DNA of 64,000 nt, from the NCBI RefSeq assembly GCF_003259745.1, contig NZ_QLMC01000002.1, forward strand, positions 62,001 to 126,000. Direction: 5' to 3'. Position numbers and translations under genes: made by a program. The notes below the pieces were generated by a model that had not been told where the DNA came from, did no database searches, and saw only the letters and a program-made list of their open reading frames with translations. Below are positions 47,105 to 56,018 of the stretch, one piece after another. Positions within the stretch are counted from its first letter, which is position 1. Each line of letters starts with the position of its first letter. The stretch is from Larkinella arboricola (GTDB lineage: Bacteria; Bacteroidota; Bacteroidia; Cytophagales; Spirosomataceae).

Positions 47105-47539
47105 CTACCGGCCTAAGAATTTCTTGGCTTCTGTAATTCCGCTGTTTATTTTCTCTTTCACGACGGTAATTTTTGCCAGCTCCCGATCCAGGTATATTTT
47201 CGCCTGTGCGGCATCCATCCCGGTTAAGGTATCAGCCCGGTAGTGATTCATCCAGTCGTACATCAGACTATCCGCTTCGGTCAGTGATTGATTAATAGCG
47301 ATTCCTTCCTGCTGACGGCTTTTCAGGCTGGCCGTTGCGGGCGTAACCTTCGACAGACTATCAATTTGTTTGCTTATCTTCTCTTTCAAGTCCATCAATT
47401 CGTCCGAATGGGGCATCACTTCGTCGTGAACAGCCATCACCTGATCCTGAATCTGCTGGATTTCCTTTTTGTCGTCGGACTGCTGGCAGGCAGTAACAAG
47501 TAAACTAACTAGTACGGTGGAGAGGAGGTTGCTTTTCAT
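47105..47539 (-). CDS. Small coiled-coil lipoprotein
   Basis: 144 aa with a lipobox (VSLLVTAC, Cys18). The rest is helical: IQQIQDQVMAVHDEVMPHSDEL then LKEKISKQIDSLSKV, ending in KEKINSGITEAKKFLG. MAVHDEVMPHSDELM is His/Met-rich and could bind copper, which would fit the SCO gene 69 bp downstream. Similar proteins carry the uninformative name 'viral A-type inclusion protein'. Function unknown. Confidence 0.7.
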   Translation of the reverse strand: MKSNLLSTVLVSLLVTACQQSDDKKEIQQIQDQVMAVHDEVMPHSDELMDLKEKISKQIDSLSKVTPATASLKSRQQEGIAINQSLTEADSLMYDWMNHYRADTLTGMDAAQAKIYLDRELAKITVVKEKINSGITEAKKFLGR

Positions 47540-47584
47540 GAATGTTTGTGGAAATAGGCAATACTACATTGATCTTATTCTTTA

Positions 47585-49243
47585 CTAGGCTTTCTGCGAC
47601 AGAAGCTCTTTCGCGTTTTTCAGTACGCTGGCCGACGGGTTGTTACCGCCAATCATCTGGGCAATTTCCTGAATCCGCTCGCTTTGGCTAAGCTTTTTAA
47701 CCCGGCTGACGGTACGGTTGCCCGAGTGGTCTTTGTAAACAAAATAGTGGGCCTTACCCTGGGCAGCAATCTGGTGGAGGTGCGTAATGGCGATAATCTG
47801 GTGATTATGAGCCATGTCTCGCATCATATTTCCCATCTTAATCGCGATTTCGCCCGAAACGCCCGTATCGATTTCATCAAAAATGATTGTGGGTAGCGAG
47901 CGCTTGCTGGCCAGAATGTATTTGATCGCCATCATCAGACGGGAAAACTCACCCCCCGAAGCAACATTTTTCAACTGCTGCGGCTTCACACCCTTGTTGG
48001 CGCTGAACAGGAATGACACCGTGTCAATGCCGGTGCTCGTGGGCTTGCCAGTCTCCAGGTTAATTTTCAGTGAAGCATTGGGCATACCGAGGTCGGTCAG
48101 TAACCCGTCGATTTGTTTTTCGATCTGGACAAGCACGGTCTGACGAGACTCCGACAGGGCCTGAGCGCTTTGCATCAGTTGTTGCAGGGCGGCTTCGCTG
48201 GCGGCTTTGGCCGTGGCCAGTTCTTCGTCCGAGTTCAGGATTTTACTGACTTTCTTCTCCAGGTCTGCCTGAATCTCCAGCAATTCGGCAACGGTTTTGA
48301 CGGCGTGTTTGGTCTGAAGCTGATAGATCAGGTTCAAGCGTTCGCGGATGGTTTCGGCCCGCAAATCGTTGGTCTCGATGCTATCTTCTTCACTACTGAT
48401 TTCATTGGCTAGGTCCCGCAATTCGATGAGGGAACTCTGAGCCCGGTCACGAAGCTGATTAAATCGTTCGGCCAGACGCGTGACGTAATTCAGATTATTA
48501 ACGACGTTCTTGAGGTACACTACCACCGACTGTTCGGCGTTGTCCAGGTAATCTGACGACAACTGGAGTCGTTCTTTAATGTCCTCGGCATTCTCCAGAA
48601 TCGTCAGTTCCTGCTCCAGTAACTCCTGTTCGTCGGCCTGCAATTCGAGTTTATGAAGTTCTTCATACAGAAAGCTGTTGTAGTCAAACTCCTTTTTCAT
48701 GCTGGCTGTCTCCTTCAGCAGTTGCTCATACGTTTCCTGCTGAAGCCGGTATTCCCGGTAATCGGTACGGTATTGACGCAGCAGGTTGTCGTTCTGGGCG
48801 TAGGTGTCAACAATTTGTAACTGGTACTCGTTAGAACCCAGCAAAATAGTATCGTGCTGCGAGTGAATATCCATCAACTGACTCGTAACCCGCCGGAGAA
48901 GATCGAGCGTGACGGGGGTATCATTGACGAATGAGCGGGATTTGCCACTGGGACTGATTTCCCGCCGGACCACGCAGGTTGTATCGTAATCGAGGTCAAT
49001 CTCCTCAAATAAATTTTCAATAACGTAGCCCGACACGTCGAACATGCCTTCGATAACGCATTTTTCAGCCGGGTTATACAGTACTTTGGTATCCGCCCGA
49101 TTCCCCATCAGCAAACCAATGGCGCCGAGCATAATGGACTTTCCGGCCCCCGTCTCACCTGTGATGATGTTCAACGCGGTATCGGGATCCATTTCCAGCT
49201 GCTCGATCAGGGCGTAATTTTTTATCAATAAATGCGAAAGCAT
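47585..49243 (-). CDS. recN: DNA repair protein RecN
   Basis: 552 aa, SMC-like: Walker A TGETGAGKSIM near residue 30, long coiled coils (about 150-350), signature ASGGEFSRLMMAIKYIL, and Walker B TIIFDEIDTGVSG. Acts in double-strand break repair. Last gene of the bamD-rpoZ-coaBC-porD-(small)-recN cluster. Confidence 0.95.
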   Translation of the reverse strand: MLSHLLIKNYALIEQLEMDPDTALNIITGETGAGKSIMLGAIGLLMGNRADTKVLYNPAEKCVIEGMFDVSGYVIENLFEEIDLDYDTTCVVRREISPSGKSRSFVNDTPVTLDLLRRVTSQLMDIHSQHDTILLGSNEYQLQIVDTYAQNDNLLRQYRTDYREYRLQQETYEQLLKETASMKKEFDYNSFLYEELHKLELQADEQELLEQELTILENAEDIKERLQLSSDYLDNAEQSVVVYLKNVVNNLNYVTRLAERFNQLRDRAQSSLIELRDLANEISSEEDSIETNDLRAETIRERLNLIYQLQTKHAVKTVAELLEIQADLEKKVSKILNSDEELATAKAASEAALQQLMQSAQALSESRQTVLVQIEKQIDGLLTDLGMPNASLKINLETGKPTSTGIDTVSFLFSANKGVKPQQLKNVASGGEFSRLMMAIKYILASKRSLPTIIFDEIDTGVSGEIAIKMGNMMRDMAHNHQIIAITHLHQIAAQGKAHYFVYKDHSGNRTVSRVKKLSQSERIQEIAQMIGGNNPSASVLKNAKELLSQKA

Positions 49244-49252
49244 AACAACGTT

Positions 49253-49495
49253 CTAAAAAGGAGCTTTTTCGTCCAGAATGACTTCGTCGACGGTTTCAAT
49301 CGGAACGGTATGCCCGTGCCCTCGATTGTCACGCACCGACAACTCAACGCCCTGAATACCGAGGAGTCGACCGTGGAGCGTCCGGCCGTCGATGAAAACA
49401 ACATCTACTTCGGCATTTACTAATTTGGTAACTCGTTCGGCCAACCGATCGTTTAGAATTTCCGTCGCCCGAACGCGAATTAAACGTTTCCCCAT
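49253..49495 (-). CDS. Small beta-rich (possibly Sm-like) protein
   Basis: 80 aa. A short helix (ATEILNDRLAERVTKLV) is followed by strands NAEVDVVFIDGRTLHGRLLG, IQGVELSVRDN and VPIETVDEVILDE, the order and turn positions of an Sm/LSm barrel. The fold is inferred by eye and not certain. It sits 3 bp from porD and 9 bp from recN, so it is in the same message. Confidence 0.6.
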   Translation of the reverse strand: MGKRLIRVRATEILNDRLAERVTKLVNAEVDVVFIDGRTLHGRLLGIQGVELSVRDNRGHGHTVPIETVDEVILDEKAPF

Positions 49496-49498
49496 GAG

Positions 49499-50419
49499 TT
49501 ATCGGAGTAGCTTTCGATACACTTCGGTTTTAGCCGGATCAAGTGTCGACAACAGGGTGAAGGCCTTTTGCCGATCTTCGCGGGAGCCTTCGTTCATGAT
49601 GTTGAACAATTCTTCTCCTTTCGCGTCAAAAAAAGTATTGATAACCACCGAATTAGGCCGCTGTTGGCTGACCTGCCGGATCGTCGTCAAAACGTCCAGA
49701 ACCTGTTGCCGCGAGTTGGCGGGATTGGCCGTAAAGTTATCCAGCGCCTGACGGTGGTAAGTATACAACGCTTCGTGATAAGGAACAAATTGCTGACTTT
49801 GAAGATTCTCAATCAACCAGTATCGATTCCGGATGTCTCCCTGCGCCCCCCAGGCGCCCCCACCAACGGCGCTCTGATTCGCCAGCGACATGATGTTGTA
49901 GGCTCGCTGGAAAAAGAGCTTGCCGCCCTGTTTGCTAAACGAATCGTAATCGACGCCCAGCATAATCAGCGCGTGGAAAGCCAGCAGCGAAGTGAGTTCG
50001 TTTGAATACGAGTTCTCATTGAAATACATGGGGTCACTCAGCCGATACGGGAAATTAAAGGCATTATCAATGTATCGAAGCGTAACCGTCTCATAATTAC
50101 TGCCGTAAACCGGGCGGGTAACGATTACCTGAGCGCGTCCTTCATAATAATTCTGAGCGGGTACTTTCAGAATATCAATGATCAGTTTGCAGTTGATGCG
50201 TTCTTCCGGATTAAAGGCGTCACTGGTCCAGCGCCGGTTATTCAAAAAATCAGTAATAAACGCCTGGAGCTGCGGAAAAATCTGGCGGTCGGTTACCTGG
50301 GTCGACTGGGCCTGGTTAAAATTAACGGTTACCTGGCAGTTGAGTTCCTGCGCCAGACCGACCCGGGGCGAGAAGCCGCTTATAACCACCAAAATCAGAA
50401 TTATTATTCGAAATTTCAT
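49499..50419 (-). CDS. porD: DUF4835 protein, T9SS component PorD
   Basis: 306 aa with a signal peptide (VVISGFSPRVGLAQ). LNCQVTVNFNQAQSTQVTDR, RINCKLIIDILKV and ALIMLGVDYDSFSKQGGKLF are hallmark blocks of DUF4835, recently named PorD. Periplasmic, needed in some species for type IX secretion. Overlaps coaBC by ATGA at 50416-50419. Confidence 0.85.
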   Translation of the reverse strand: MKFRIIILILVVISGFSPRVGLAQELNCQVTVNFNQAQSTQVTDRQIFPQLQAFITDFLNNRRWTSDAFNPEERINCKLIIDILKVPAQNYYEGRAQVIVTRPVYGSNYETVTLRYIDNAFNFPYRLSDPMYFNENSYSNELTSLLAFHALIMLGVDYDSFSKQGGKLFFQRAYNIMSLANQSAVGGGAWGAQGDIRNRYWLIENLQSQQFVPYHEALYTYHRQALDNFTANPANSRQQVLDVLTTIRQVSQQRPNSVVINTFFDAKGEELFNIMNEGSREDRQKAFTLLSTLDPAKTEVYRKLLR

Positions 50420-51642
50420 ACCATCGAGAGCTGTTCCTGAACGAGGTTTAGCAAATCTTCGGCCACTTTGTCCTTGGATTTCAGATCAAACTCATAAACC
50501 CGTTCCTCTTTATCAATAACGGTAATTTTGTTGGTATCGTGTCCGAACCCAGCCCCCTGATCACGCAAAGAATTCAGAACAATAAAATCGAAGTTCTTCG
50601 CCTGAAGTTTTGCCGTAGCATTGGCCAACTCATCATTGGTTTCCAGGGCGAAACCCACCGTAATCTGGTCTGGTCGTTTCTGGTGTCCCAGTGTAGCGGC
50701 AATATCAACCGTCCGGGTCATTTCCAGCGCAAAAGCCGTTTCTTTCTTTTTTATTTTCTGGTTGGCCGGGCGCAAGGGCGTGTAGTCGGCCACGGCAGCA
50801 GCCAGAATGACCACATGGGCCCGGCTAAATTCCTTCGCGGTTGCTTCGTACATTTCCTGGGCCGAGCGCACCGAAACCCGCCGAACGGTTGGGTCGGGGA
50901 GGGGCAATACCGTAGGACCGCTTACAAGCGTCACTTCAGCGCCAGCGTGAGCAAATGCGCGGGCAATTGCGTAGCCCATTTTACCACTGGAATGATTGCT
51001 AATAAACCGAACGGGGTCAATGGCTTCCTGCGTCGGACCAGCGGTGATGAGTACACGCTTATGCCTGAAGAGAGGGCGCTGGGACAAATGCCGTTCTAAA
51101 TCCTGGATAATATGCTCCGGCTCAGCCAATCGTCCTTCTCCCACCAGACCGCTTGCCAATTCGCCGTGTTCGGCCTGAATAAGCTGGTTGCCGAACGATT
51201 CAAGCCGGCGAAGATTTTCCAGTGTAGTGGGATGGCGGTACATATCCAGGTCCATCGCCGGAGCCAGAAAAACCGGGCATTTGGCCGATAGGTAAACGGC
51301 TGACAACAGATCATCGCAAAAACCGTGGGCCAGTTTGGCCAGTGTATGCGCCGATGCGGGGGCGATTACGATCAAATCGGCCCAAAGGGCCAGTTCGACA
51401 TGGTTGTTCCACTGGCCGTCGCCCTGGCTACTCGAACCGGTGTTAAAAAAGTTTGAATAAACCGGCCGTTTTGATAAGGTTGCCAGTGTCAGCGGAGTAA
51501 TAAAATCCCTGGCGGCCGGGGTCATGACGACCTGAACCTCCGCTCCGAGTTTGACTAACAATCGGATTAACAAGGCCGATTTGTAAGCCGCAATACTTCC
51601 GGTAACACCCAGAAGAATTTTTTTTCCGCTTAAAGTAGACAT
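50416..51642 (-). CDS. coaBC: Bifunctional CoaBC (phosphopantothenoylcysteine synthase/decarboxylase)
   Basis: 408 aa from the ATG at 51642. CoaC flavin domain: GKKILLGVTGSIAAYKSALL, catalytic His in LAHGFCDD, and PAMDLDMY (usual PAMNxxM). CoaB domain: ITAGPTQEAIDPVRFISN, SSGKMGYAIA and the KIKKKE loop. With coaX elsewhere in the window, two of the CoA steps are present. Confidence 0.95.
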   Translation of the reverse strand: MSTLSGKKILLGVTGSIAAYKSALLIRLLVKLGAEVQVVMTPAARDFITPLTLATLSKRPVYSNFFNTGSSSQGDGQWNNHVELALWADLIVIAPASAHTLAKLAHGFCDDLLSAVYLSAKCPVFLAPAMDLDMYRHPTTLENLRRLESFGNQLIQAEHGELASGLVGEGRLAEPEHIIQDLERHLSQRPLFRHKRVLITAGPTQEAIDPVRFISNHSSGKMGYAIARAFAHAGAEVTLVSGPTVLPLPDPTVRRVSVRSAQEMYEATAKEFSRAHVVILAAAVADYTPLRPANQKIKKKETAFALEMTRTVDIAATLGHQKRPDQITVGFALETNDELANATAKLQAKNFDFIVLNSLRDQGAGFGHDTNKITVIDKEERVYEFDLKSKDKVAEDLLNLVQEQLSMV

Positions 51643-51668
51643 CCTTTCGATCGATAGAGACACAAAAC

Positions 51669-51744
51669 GAACCGGGGAAGCGCAAAGATCACAAAGAGAG
51701 GGCGCTGATGGCGTTTCTCCGTGAGCTCTGTGCTTCCCCGGTTC
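51669..51744. repeat. Intergenic hairpin inside the coaBC-rpoZ gap
   Basis: 13-bp perfect outer stem (GAACCGGGGAAGC at 51669-51681, GCTTCCCCGGTTC at 51732-51744). Inside are about 10-bp units GCGCAAAGAT and CACAAAGAG, partly answered by CTCTGTGC on the other side. Confidence 0.7.
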
Positions 51745-51761
51745 CTGGTATTACGATAGAA

Positions 51762-52082
51762 TTACAGGGTGTTAGAGGCCTCTTCGTCGACCGTCCGCCA
51801 TTGCAGTTTACCCTCCAGAAACTCGTCCGTAGCTACGGTTGTCGGTTTGGGAAGACGCTCGTAATACTTCGAAATTTCGATCTGCTCCCGGTTTTCAAAC
51901 ACTTCTTCTAAATTGTCGACTGCCGAAGCAAATTCCGATAATTTATTGCTGAGTTCTTCTTTCATTTTACTCGAAATCTGCCGGGCCCGCTTCGAAATAA
52001 TCGACACGGATTCATACAGATTACCCGTTGCTGCCGCAATCTTATCGGTATCGCGGGTGATGAGAGAAGGATTACTTGCCAT
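51762..52082 (-). CDS. rpoZ: RNA polymerase omega subunit, Bacteroidota type
   Basis: 106 aa. SLITRDTDKIAAATGNLYES and VSIISKRARQISSKMKEEL match the phylum's omega (Rpb6-like), which differs from E. coli RpoZ. Assists assembly of the polymerase. In the middle of the bamD-recN cluster. Confidence 0.88.
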   Translation of the reverse strand: MASNPSLITRDTDKIAAATGNLYESVSIISKRARQISSKMKEELSNKLSEFASAVDNLEEVFENREQIEISKYYERLPKPTTVATDEFLEGKLQWRTVDEEASNTL

Positions 52083-52147
52083 AGTTTTCTTTGTTTTATG
52101 AACGAATGCCGTTCGTTACAGACGCGCCTGCTAGCTGTACAGATTGT

Positions 52148-53032
52148 TTAGTTAGCGGCTGTTGCAGTAACTTTTGCGGGCTTTTGTTGTTGATTTTGTT
52201 TTTCTTTTTCCTGCTCGGCGATTTTTTCCAGCTCTTTCCGGCTGTCTTCATACATCCGTTCGGCTTTTTTAATGTCCGGACTTTGCGGGAATTTATCGAC
52301 CAACGCTAGGTAATACGTGACCACTTCCTGGTGGCGTTCCTTTAACTTATCTGCAAAACTGTTTTTGGCCAGATTATATTGAGCATCAACCCGGAGATAG
52401 GCCAGTTCCTGATTGAATTTCGAGTCTGGGTATTCGCGCAGGAAGTTGGTAATCGACACCACCGAAGAACGGTAATTGGCAATGTTGGCTGCGCTGGTTT
52501 TGTAATACAGTTTCGCCTTGTCGTATGCCTTCAGTTCGAGTTTGTTGCGCAGGTCGGTAATATACTGCGTACATTCCTGACGGAAAGGGCTCTGCGGGTT
52601 GGCATTGATAAAATCTTGAAGGGCGGCCATCGCCGTCAGCGTATTGGACTGATCTAAGTTATAGTTGGGCGAATCCTTATACAGGGAAAGCGCATAAAAA
52701 TACATCGCTTCGTGGGCATAATCGCTCCGCGCAAAAGTTTCGTAAAATTGCTTGAAATGAAACGCCGAAAGCTGATAGTTCTGCTGCTGGTATTCGCAGT
52801 GAGCCCGGTAGAACTGGGCCATTTCAGACTCTGTACTTCCTTTCAGAATAGGAATCAACTCTTCAAACAACAAGCCTGCCTTGTAAAATTCACCTTTCTT
52901 GAAATAGGCTACGGCCGCCTGGTATTTTTGTTCGTCCGTGCCCGTTTTCTGTAATTTCTGAAACGGACTGCATGATGCAAAAAACATCAGCAACGCAACT
53001 ACCCAAAGACCTGCTTTCCAACTATACTGCAT
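52148..53032 (-). CDS. bamD: Outer-membrane assembly lipoprotein BamD
   Basis: 294 aa from the ATG at 53032 (a TTG three codons up is possible). Lipobox LLMFFASC. Five TPR-like repeats: KYQAAVAYFKKGEFYKAGLL, EMAQFYRAHCEYQQQNY, LSAFHFKQFYETFARS, AMYFYALSLYKDSPN. C-terminal tail is charged and Gln-rich. Works with BamA to insert barrels. First gene of its cluster. Confidence 0.9.
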   Translation of the reverse strand: MQYSWKAGLWVVALLMFFASCSPFQKLQKTGTDEQKYQAAVAYFKKGEFYKAGLLFEELIPILKGSTESEMAQFYRAHCEYQQQNYQLSAFHFKQFYETFARSDYAHEAMYFYALSLYKDSPNYNLDQSNTLTAMAALQDFINANPQSPFRQECTQYITDLRNKLELKAYDKAKLYYKTSAANIANYRSSVVSITNFLREYPDSKFNQELAYLRVDAQYNLAKNSFADKLKERHQEVVTYYLALVDKFPQSPDIKKAERMYEDSRKELEKIAEQEKEKQNQQQKPAKVTATAAN

Positions 53033-53114
53033 AGATTGCAAAATTAATAAAAATCTCTCTAAGAGTAACGATTACTACGCTTAAATAGTGCAGAATCAGC
53101 GGAAGATCGTGTGC

Positions 53115-53151
53115 AAAAAAGAAGCAGTAAACAGAGCCCTGTCTACTGCTT
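53115..53151 (-). terminator. Terminator of the T9SS cargo gene
   Basis: 13-bp stem with one mismatch (53122-53134 with 53139-53151), then six T on the minus strand (53115-53120). Confidence 0.8.
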
Positions 53152-53169
53152 GTTGTAAAGGTAATCTTT

Positions 53170-53814
53170 TTATTGGTGACTAACCATCAGCTTTTTCGTG
53201 ACAATCTTTTTGCCGTCGAGTGATAGCTGATAGAAATACAGGCCGGAGTTCATATCCCGGGTAATAATCCGGACTTTTCGTTCGTTTCGATCTAGGGTGT
53301 GATCCGCTACCTGGGCTCCCAACACGTTGTATAATGTAAGCTTTGCATCTTTGACGTTACCTGAAATCTGGTAATCAATTTCGGCAAATTCGTTGGCCGG
53401 ATTAGGGTAGATATTCGATACCGTAATCTGGTCATTCGAATACATAATCTGATTATCATTTTTCCGGTTTTCCTCTGCCGTTGGCGGACGGTTTTCGAGA
53501 GATGCTAAATTTCCAGCTTCTGCACTGGTTGTACGAGCCGGCGTTTTATTAGCGGAATTTAATAACTGATTTCGGTAATACTGATTAATCGCGGCATTTT
53601 TCTGGATCGTTACACCCCGGTCCAGACTGGCAACGGTAGGGTGTTTCAGAAACGGGAAATTACGGGAATGGATAACACGGCCGGTCGGAGTGGGTTTTTG
53701 TCCCAACTCCAGCCGACTCTTAGGCTTGCTGCTATCGGTTTGAGCCATCAGGCTCTGCGATAACAGTAAGGCCAGTCCGGTCAGCCAGGCATATAAACGT
53801 ACAGGTTGTTTCAT
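53170..53814 (-). CDS. Secreted protein with type A T9SS sorting domain
   Basis: 214 aa. Signal peptide (WLTGLALLLSQSLMAQ). The last 80 residues form a sorting domain: SNIYPNPANEFAEIDYQIS, AKLTLYNVLGAQV, GLYFYQLSLDGKKIVTKKLMV. The middle part is of low complexity, so the protein is mostly a carrier of the export tag. It would cross the outer membrane by the type IX system. Confidence 0.9.
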   Translation of the reverse strand: MKQPVRLYAWLTGLALLLSQSLMAQTDSSKPKSRLELGQKPTPTGRVIHSRNFPFLKHPTVASLDRGVTIQKNAAINQYYRNQLLNSANKTPARTTSAEAGNLASLENRPPTAEENRKNDNQIMYSNDQITVSNIYPNPANEFAEIDYQISGNVKDAKLTLYNVLGAQVADHTLDRNERKVRIITRDMNSGLYFYQLSLDGKKIVTKKLMVSHQ

Positions 53815-53855
53815 AAAAATTCATTCAGCTTTTGGGTGGATATATTACCCCATCA

Positions 53856-53863
53856 CAAACATA
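53856..53863 (-). promoter_or_regulatory. -7 element of the T9SS cargo gene (TATGTTTG)
   Basis: Exact TAnnTTTG on the minus strand, 41 bp before the ATG, with TTG at -33 (53884-53886) after a 20-bp spacer. Confidence 0.55.
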
Positions 53864-54003
53864 TTTAATAAAAGCGGGAAAGTCAACGACCACAAACTCG
53901 AAAAATTGCTGGTGATACCCCCTTTTTTGTCAATTAGAACCTTAGAGTAACCTAAAGGTTTAAAAGAGTCTCAAAAAAATATTTATAAATCCCAGACTAC
54001 CTT

Positions 54004-55839
54004 TTAATTACCGGTTTTACGAACCGGCTTTTTATTTAATTCACGTTCCAGGTCGCTCTCCGTAGTCGACGAACGCACGGGATTCGTGCCGGGGCTGCCC
54101 ACTGCCTTTTCGGCTGGACTGGTTGCATTTTTTTGAAGCATCCCCTTGAACTTTTGCTCACCAACGGGCACCTCCCGCTTTAGTGTGGCCGAAGCCTGGG
54201 CTGGTGCCGGGTTATTTTTACCCGGTTTGGTGCCGGAGCTAACGGGCTGGCCCGACGACTGTTCCGGTAAACCCAGCAGCCGCGCCCTTGTCGGTCGTTC
54301 CGCTATCCGCCAGTTAAAACCGTCGAGTTTTTTATCGGTGTCTTTCAGTTCTTTCGGAGGAACCAGTTTCGAATCGGGTTGTCCGTAAAAGCTAATCTTT
54401 TTCACTTTGCGATCGGCAAACCGGATGGTCATTTTACTACACAACACCCGGTTCATTCCGATCATTTTATTCTGCTCGTCAACGGCAAAATAGAGACTTT
54501 CGCCATTGCCTTCCACAATCACCCGGTCAATATCCGAGCGGTCTTTCTGCTGGTCATAAGCAAAAAAAGCGGTCAGCGTCCGGCCTTTTACCTGGTTAAA
54601 GTTCTGCAAAGTATCCTGTGATATGACGAAAGAATGGCCCCGAAGTAACATCCTATAAATCCGGTTGTTCTTTAACAAGGCCGTTATGGAATCGCCTTCC
54701 ATCTGATAATTTGTACTCCACACGATGGGATCCCGGAAAAAATAGATCGTTGAATCAACGGTTTCGTACACAATGGAATCACATTTACTTTGCAAATCAT
54801 TTTTAAAAACCTGGACATTTTTATGCCCGATCAGTCTTCGATACGTTGAATCTGCCGTCTTGCTGCCTTTCACCAGTTTCGGGTTTGGCAGTTCAAACGA
54901 CCAGAGCGTATCGGCCCGCATAAACAACGTATCGGCTTTCGTTATACTCTTGACAAGCGCGTGACCCGTCATCCGGGCTACGCCGGCTTTTCGGTTATAC
55001 CGCCCGAAATCACCCGTCAATGTCGTTCGGTCGTTCTTGGAAACCAACACCACGTTACCGCGGGCGGTGTAAAAATCACTGGCGTTATTGCCAAATAACG
55101 TATCGCCCGTCAGGGTGTACTTTTCGGTTTCGATGGTTGCCCGGCGCTGAAAGTTCGACAAACGGGATACGGTGTTGTAATCACCGTCTTTGGCAATCAG
55201 CGTCCCTTCCTTGCTTACAATTTTGGTCGGCCCCTGAAACGTGGCAATCTTACTCAGCGAGTTGTACAGCAACGAATCAGCCGTTAGCGTATACTTCGGG
55301 TTAACCAGCCGAACATCCTGACGAAATGTAAACAGCTTGGTCCGCGTGTCGTAATACCCTTCCCGACTAGTCAGAATATTTTCCCGGTCTACAATCCGTC
55401 CCTTTACGGGATAATAGGCGATGCCGGTATTCAGGTCATAGTCCAGACGGCGGGTGGTAAGCGTCATTTTTCGGTCTTTCAGAACCACCGTCCGGCCTGT
55501 CACCTTGGCCTGCCGCGTTCCTCCGTAATAGAACATGGTATCACCCCGAACGCTCAGTGTATCCCCCTGGGTCATGCGCACGTTTCCGTAGGCTTCAATG
55601 ACATTGGTGGAGAGGTTCTGAATAGCTAAGTCGCAGTACATCAGTACATTTTTCTGCTGAAGCTGCACATTGCCAATCAATTTCCGGATCTCCTCCGTTC
55701 CCGACTGCAAGCCTTCCAGTTGGTCGGCGCGTTTCAAAATCACAAGATCGTTCGTACCGCCAGCCGAAGGGCTGCCGATTTGAGCGCTTGCCGTACCCGC
55801 CAGCAAAACCAGTATCCAAACCAGTAGCCTGTGAATCAT
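54004..55839 (-). CDS. OstA-like protein (LptA/LptD N-domain family)
   Basis: 611 aa from the ATG at 55839, where a signal peptide begins (LLVWILVLLAGTASAQ); an ATG at 55884 adds 15 residues. The body is an OstA beta-jellyroll made of repeats such as EAYGNVRMTQGDTLSVRGDT, ATFQGPTKIVSKEGTLIAKDG and TARGNVVLVSKNDRTTLTGD. The C-terminal 100 residues are Pro/Ser/Thr-rich and disordered. It probably binds LPS in the periplasm and may be the bridge to LptD. Confidence 0.85.
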   Translation of the reverse strand: MIHRLLVWILVLLAGTASAQIGSPSAGGTNDLVILKRADQLEGLQSGTEEIRKLIGNVQLQQKNVLMYCDLAIQNLSTNVIEAYGNVRMTQGDTLSVRGDTMFYYGGTRQAKVTGRTVVLKDRKMTLTTRRLDYDLNTGIAYYPVKGRIVDRENILTSREGYYDTRTKLFTFRQDVRLVNPKYTLTADSLLYNSLSKIATFQGPTKIVSKEGTLIAKDGDYNTVSRLSNFQRRATIETEKYTLTGDTLFGNNASDFYTARGNVVLVSKNDRTTLTGDFGRYNRKAGVARMTGHALVKSITKADTLFMRADTLWSFELPNPKLVKGSKTADSTYRRLIGHKNVQVFKNDLQSKCDSIVYETVDSTIYFFRDPIVWSTNYQMEGDSITALLKNNRIYRMLLRGHSFVISQDTLQNFNQVKGRTLTAFFAYDQQKDRSDIDRVIVEGNGESLYFAVDEQNKMIGMNRVLCSKMTIRFADRKVKKISFYGQPDSKLVPPKELKDTDKKLDGFNWRIAERPTRARLLGLPEQSSGQPVSSGTKPGKNNPAPAQASATLKREVPVGEQKFKGMLQKNATSPAEKAVGSPGTNPVRSSTTESDLERELNKKPVRKTGN

Positions 55840-55911
55840 TTTGTTATTATAGACGCTCTTTTTATTCAAAGGGTTGCTAAACATGAAAAAAAATCTTCTG
55901 AACCGTCTAAA

Positions 55912-55977
55912 CTTGGATTCCGTGGATTAAAGGATTAACTATGATGCTTCGCGGTCTATGGAATCCCGGTTAATCCT
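55912..55977. repeat. Phased hairpin, GATTCC-CGGAT family, copy 3
   Basis: Left arm TTGGATTCCGTGGATTAAAG followed by GATTA; the complement of the right arm reads CGGGATTCCATAGAC. It lies in the divergent gap between the OstA and tilS genes, within the possible leader of the OstA gene (a minus-strand TACTTTTG at 56012-56019 is a possible -7). Confidence 0.6.
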
Positions 55978-56018
55978 AACGGCCTGCGGAATCGGTTTCG
56001 ACATTCAAGTGCAAAAGT

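Noticed and set aside
53039-53046. bamD promoter TAATTTTG on the minus strand
   Set aside because: It lies only 6 bp from the chosen ATG and includes the alternative TTG start; chance match is likely.
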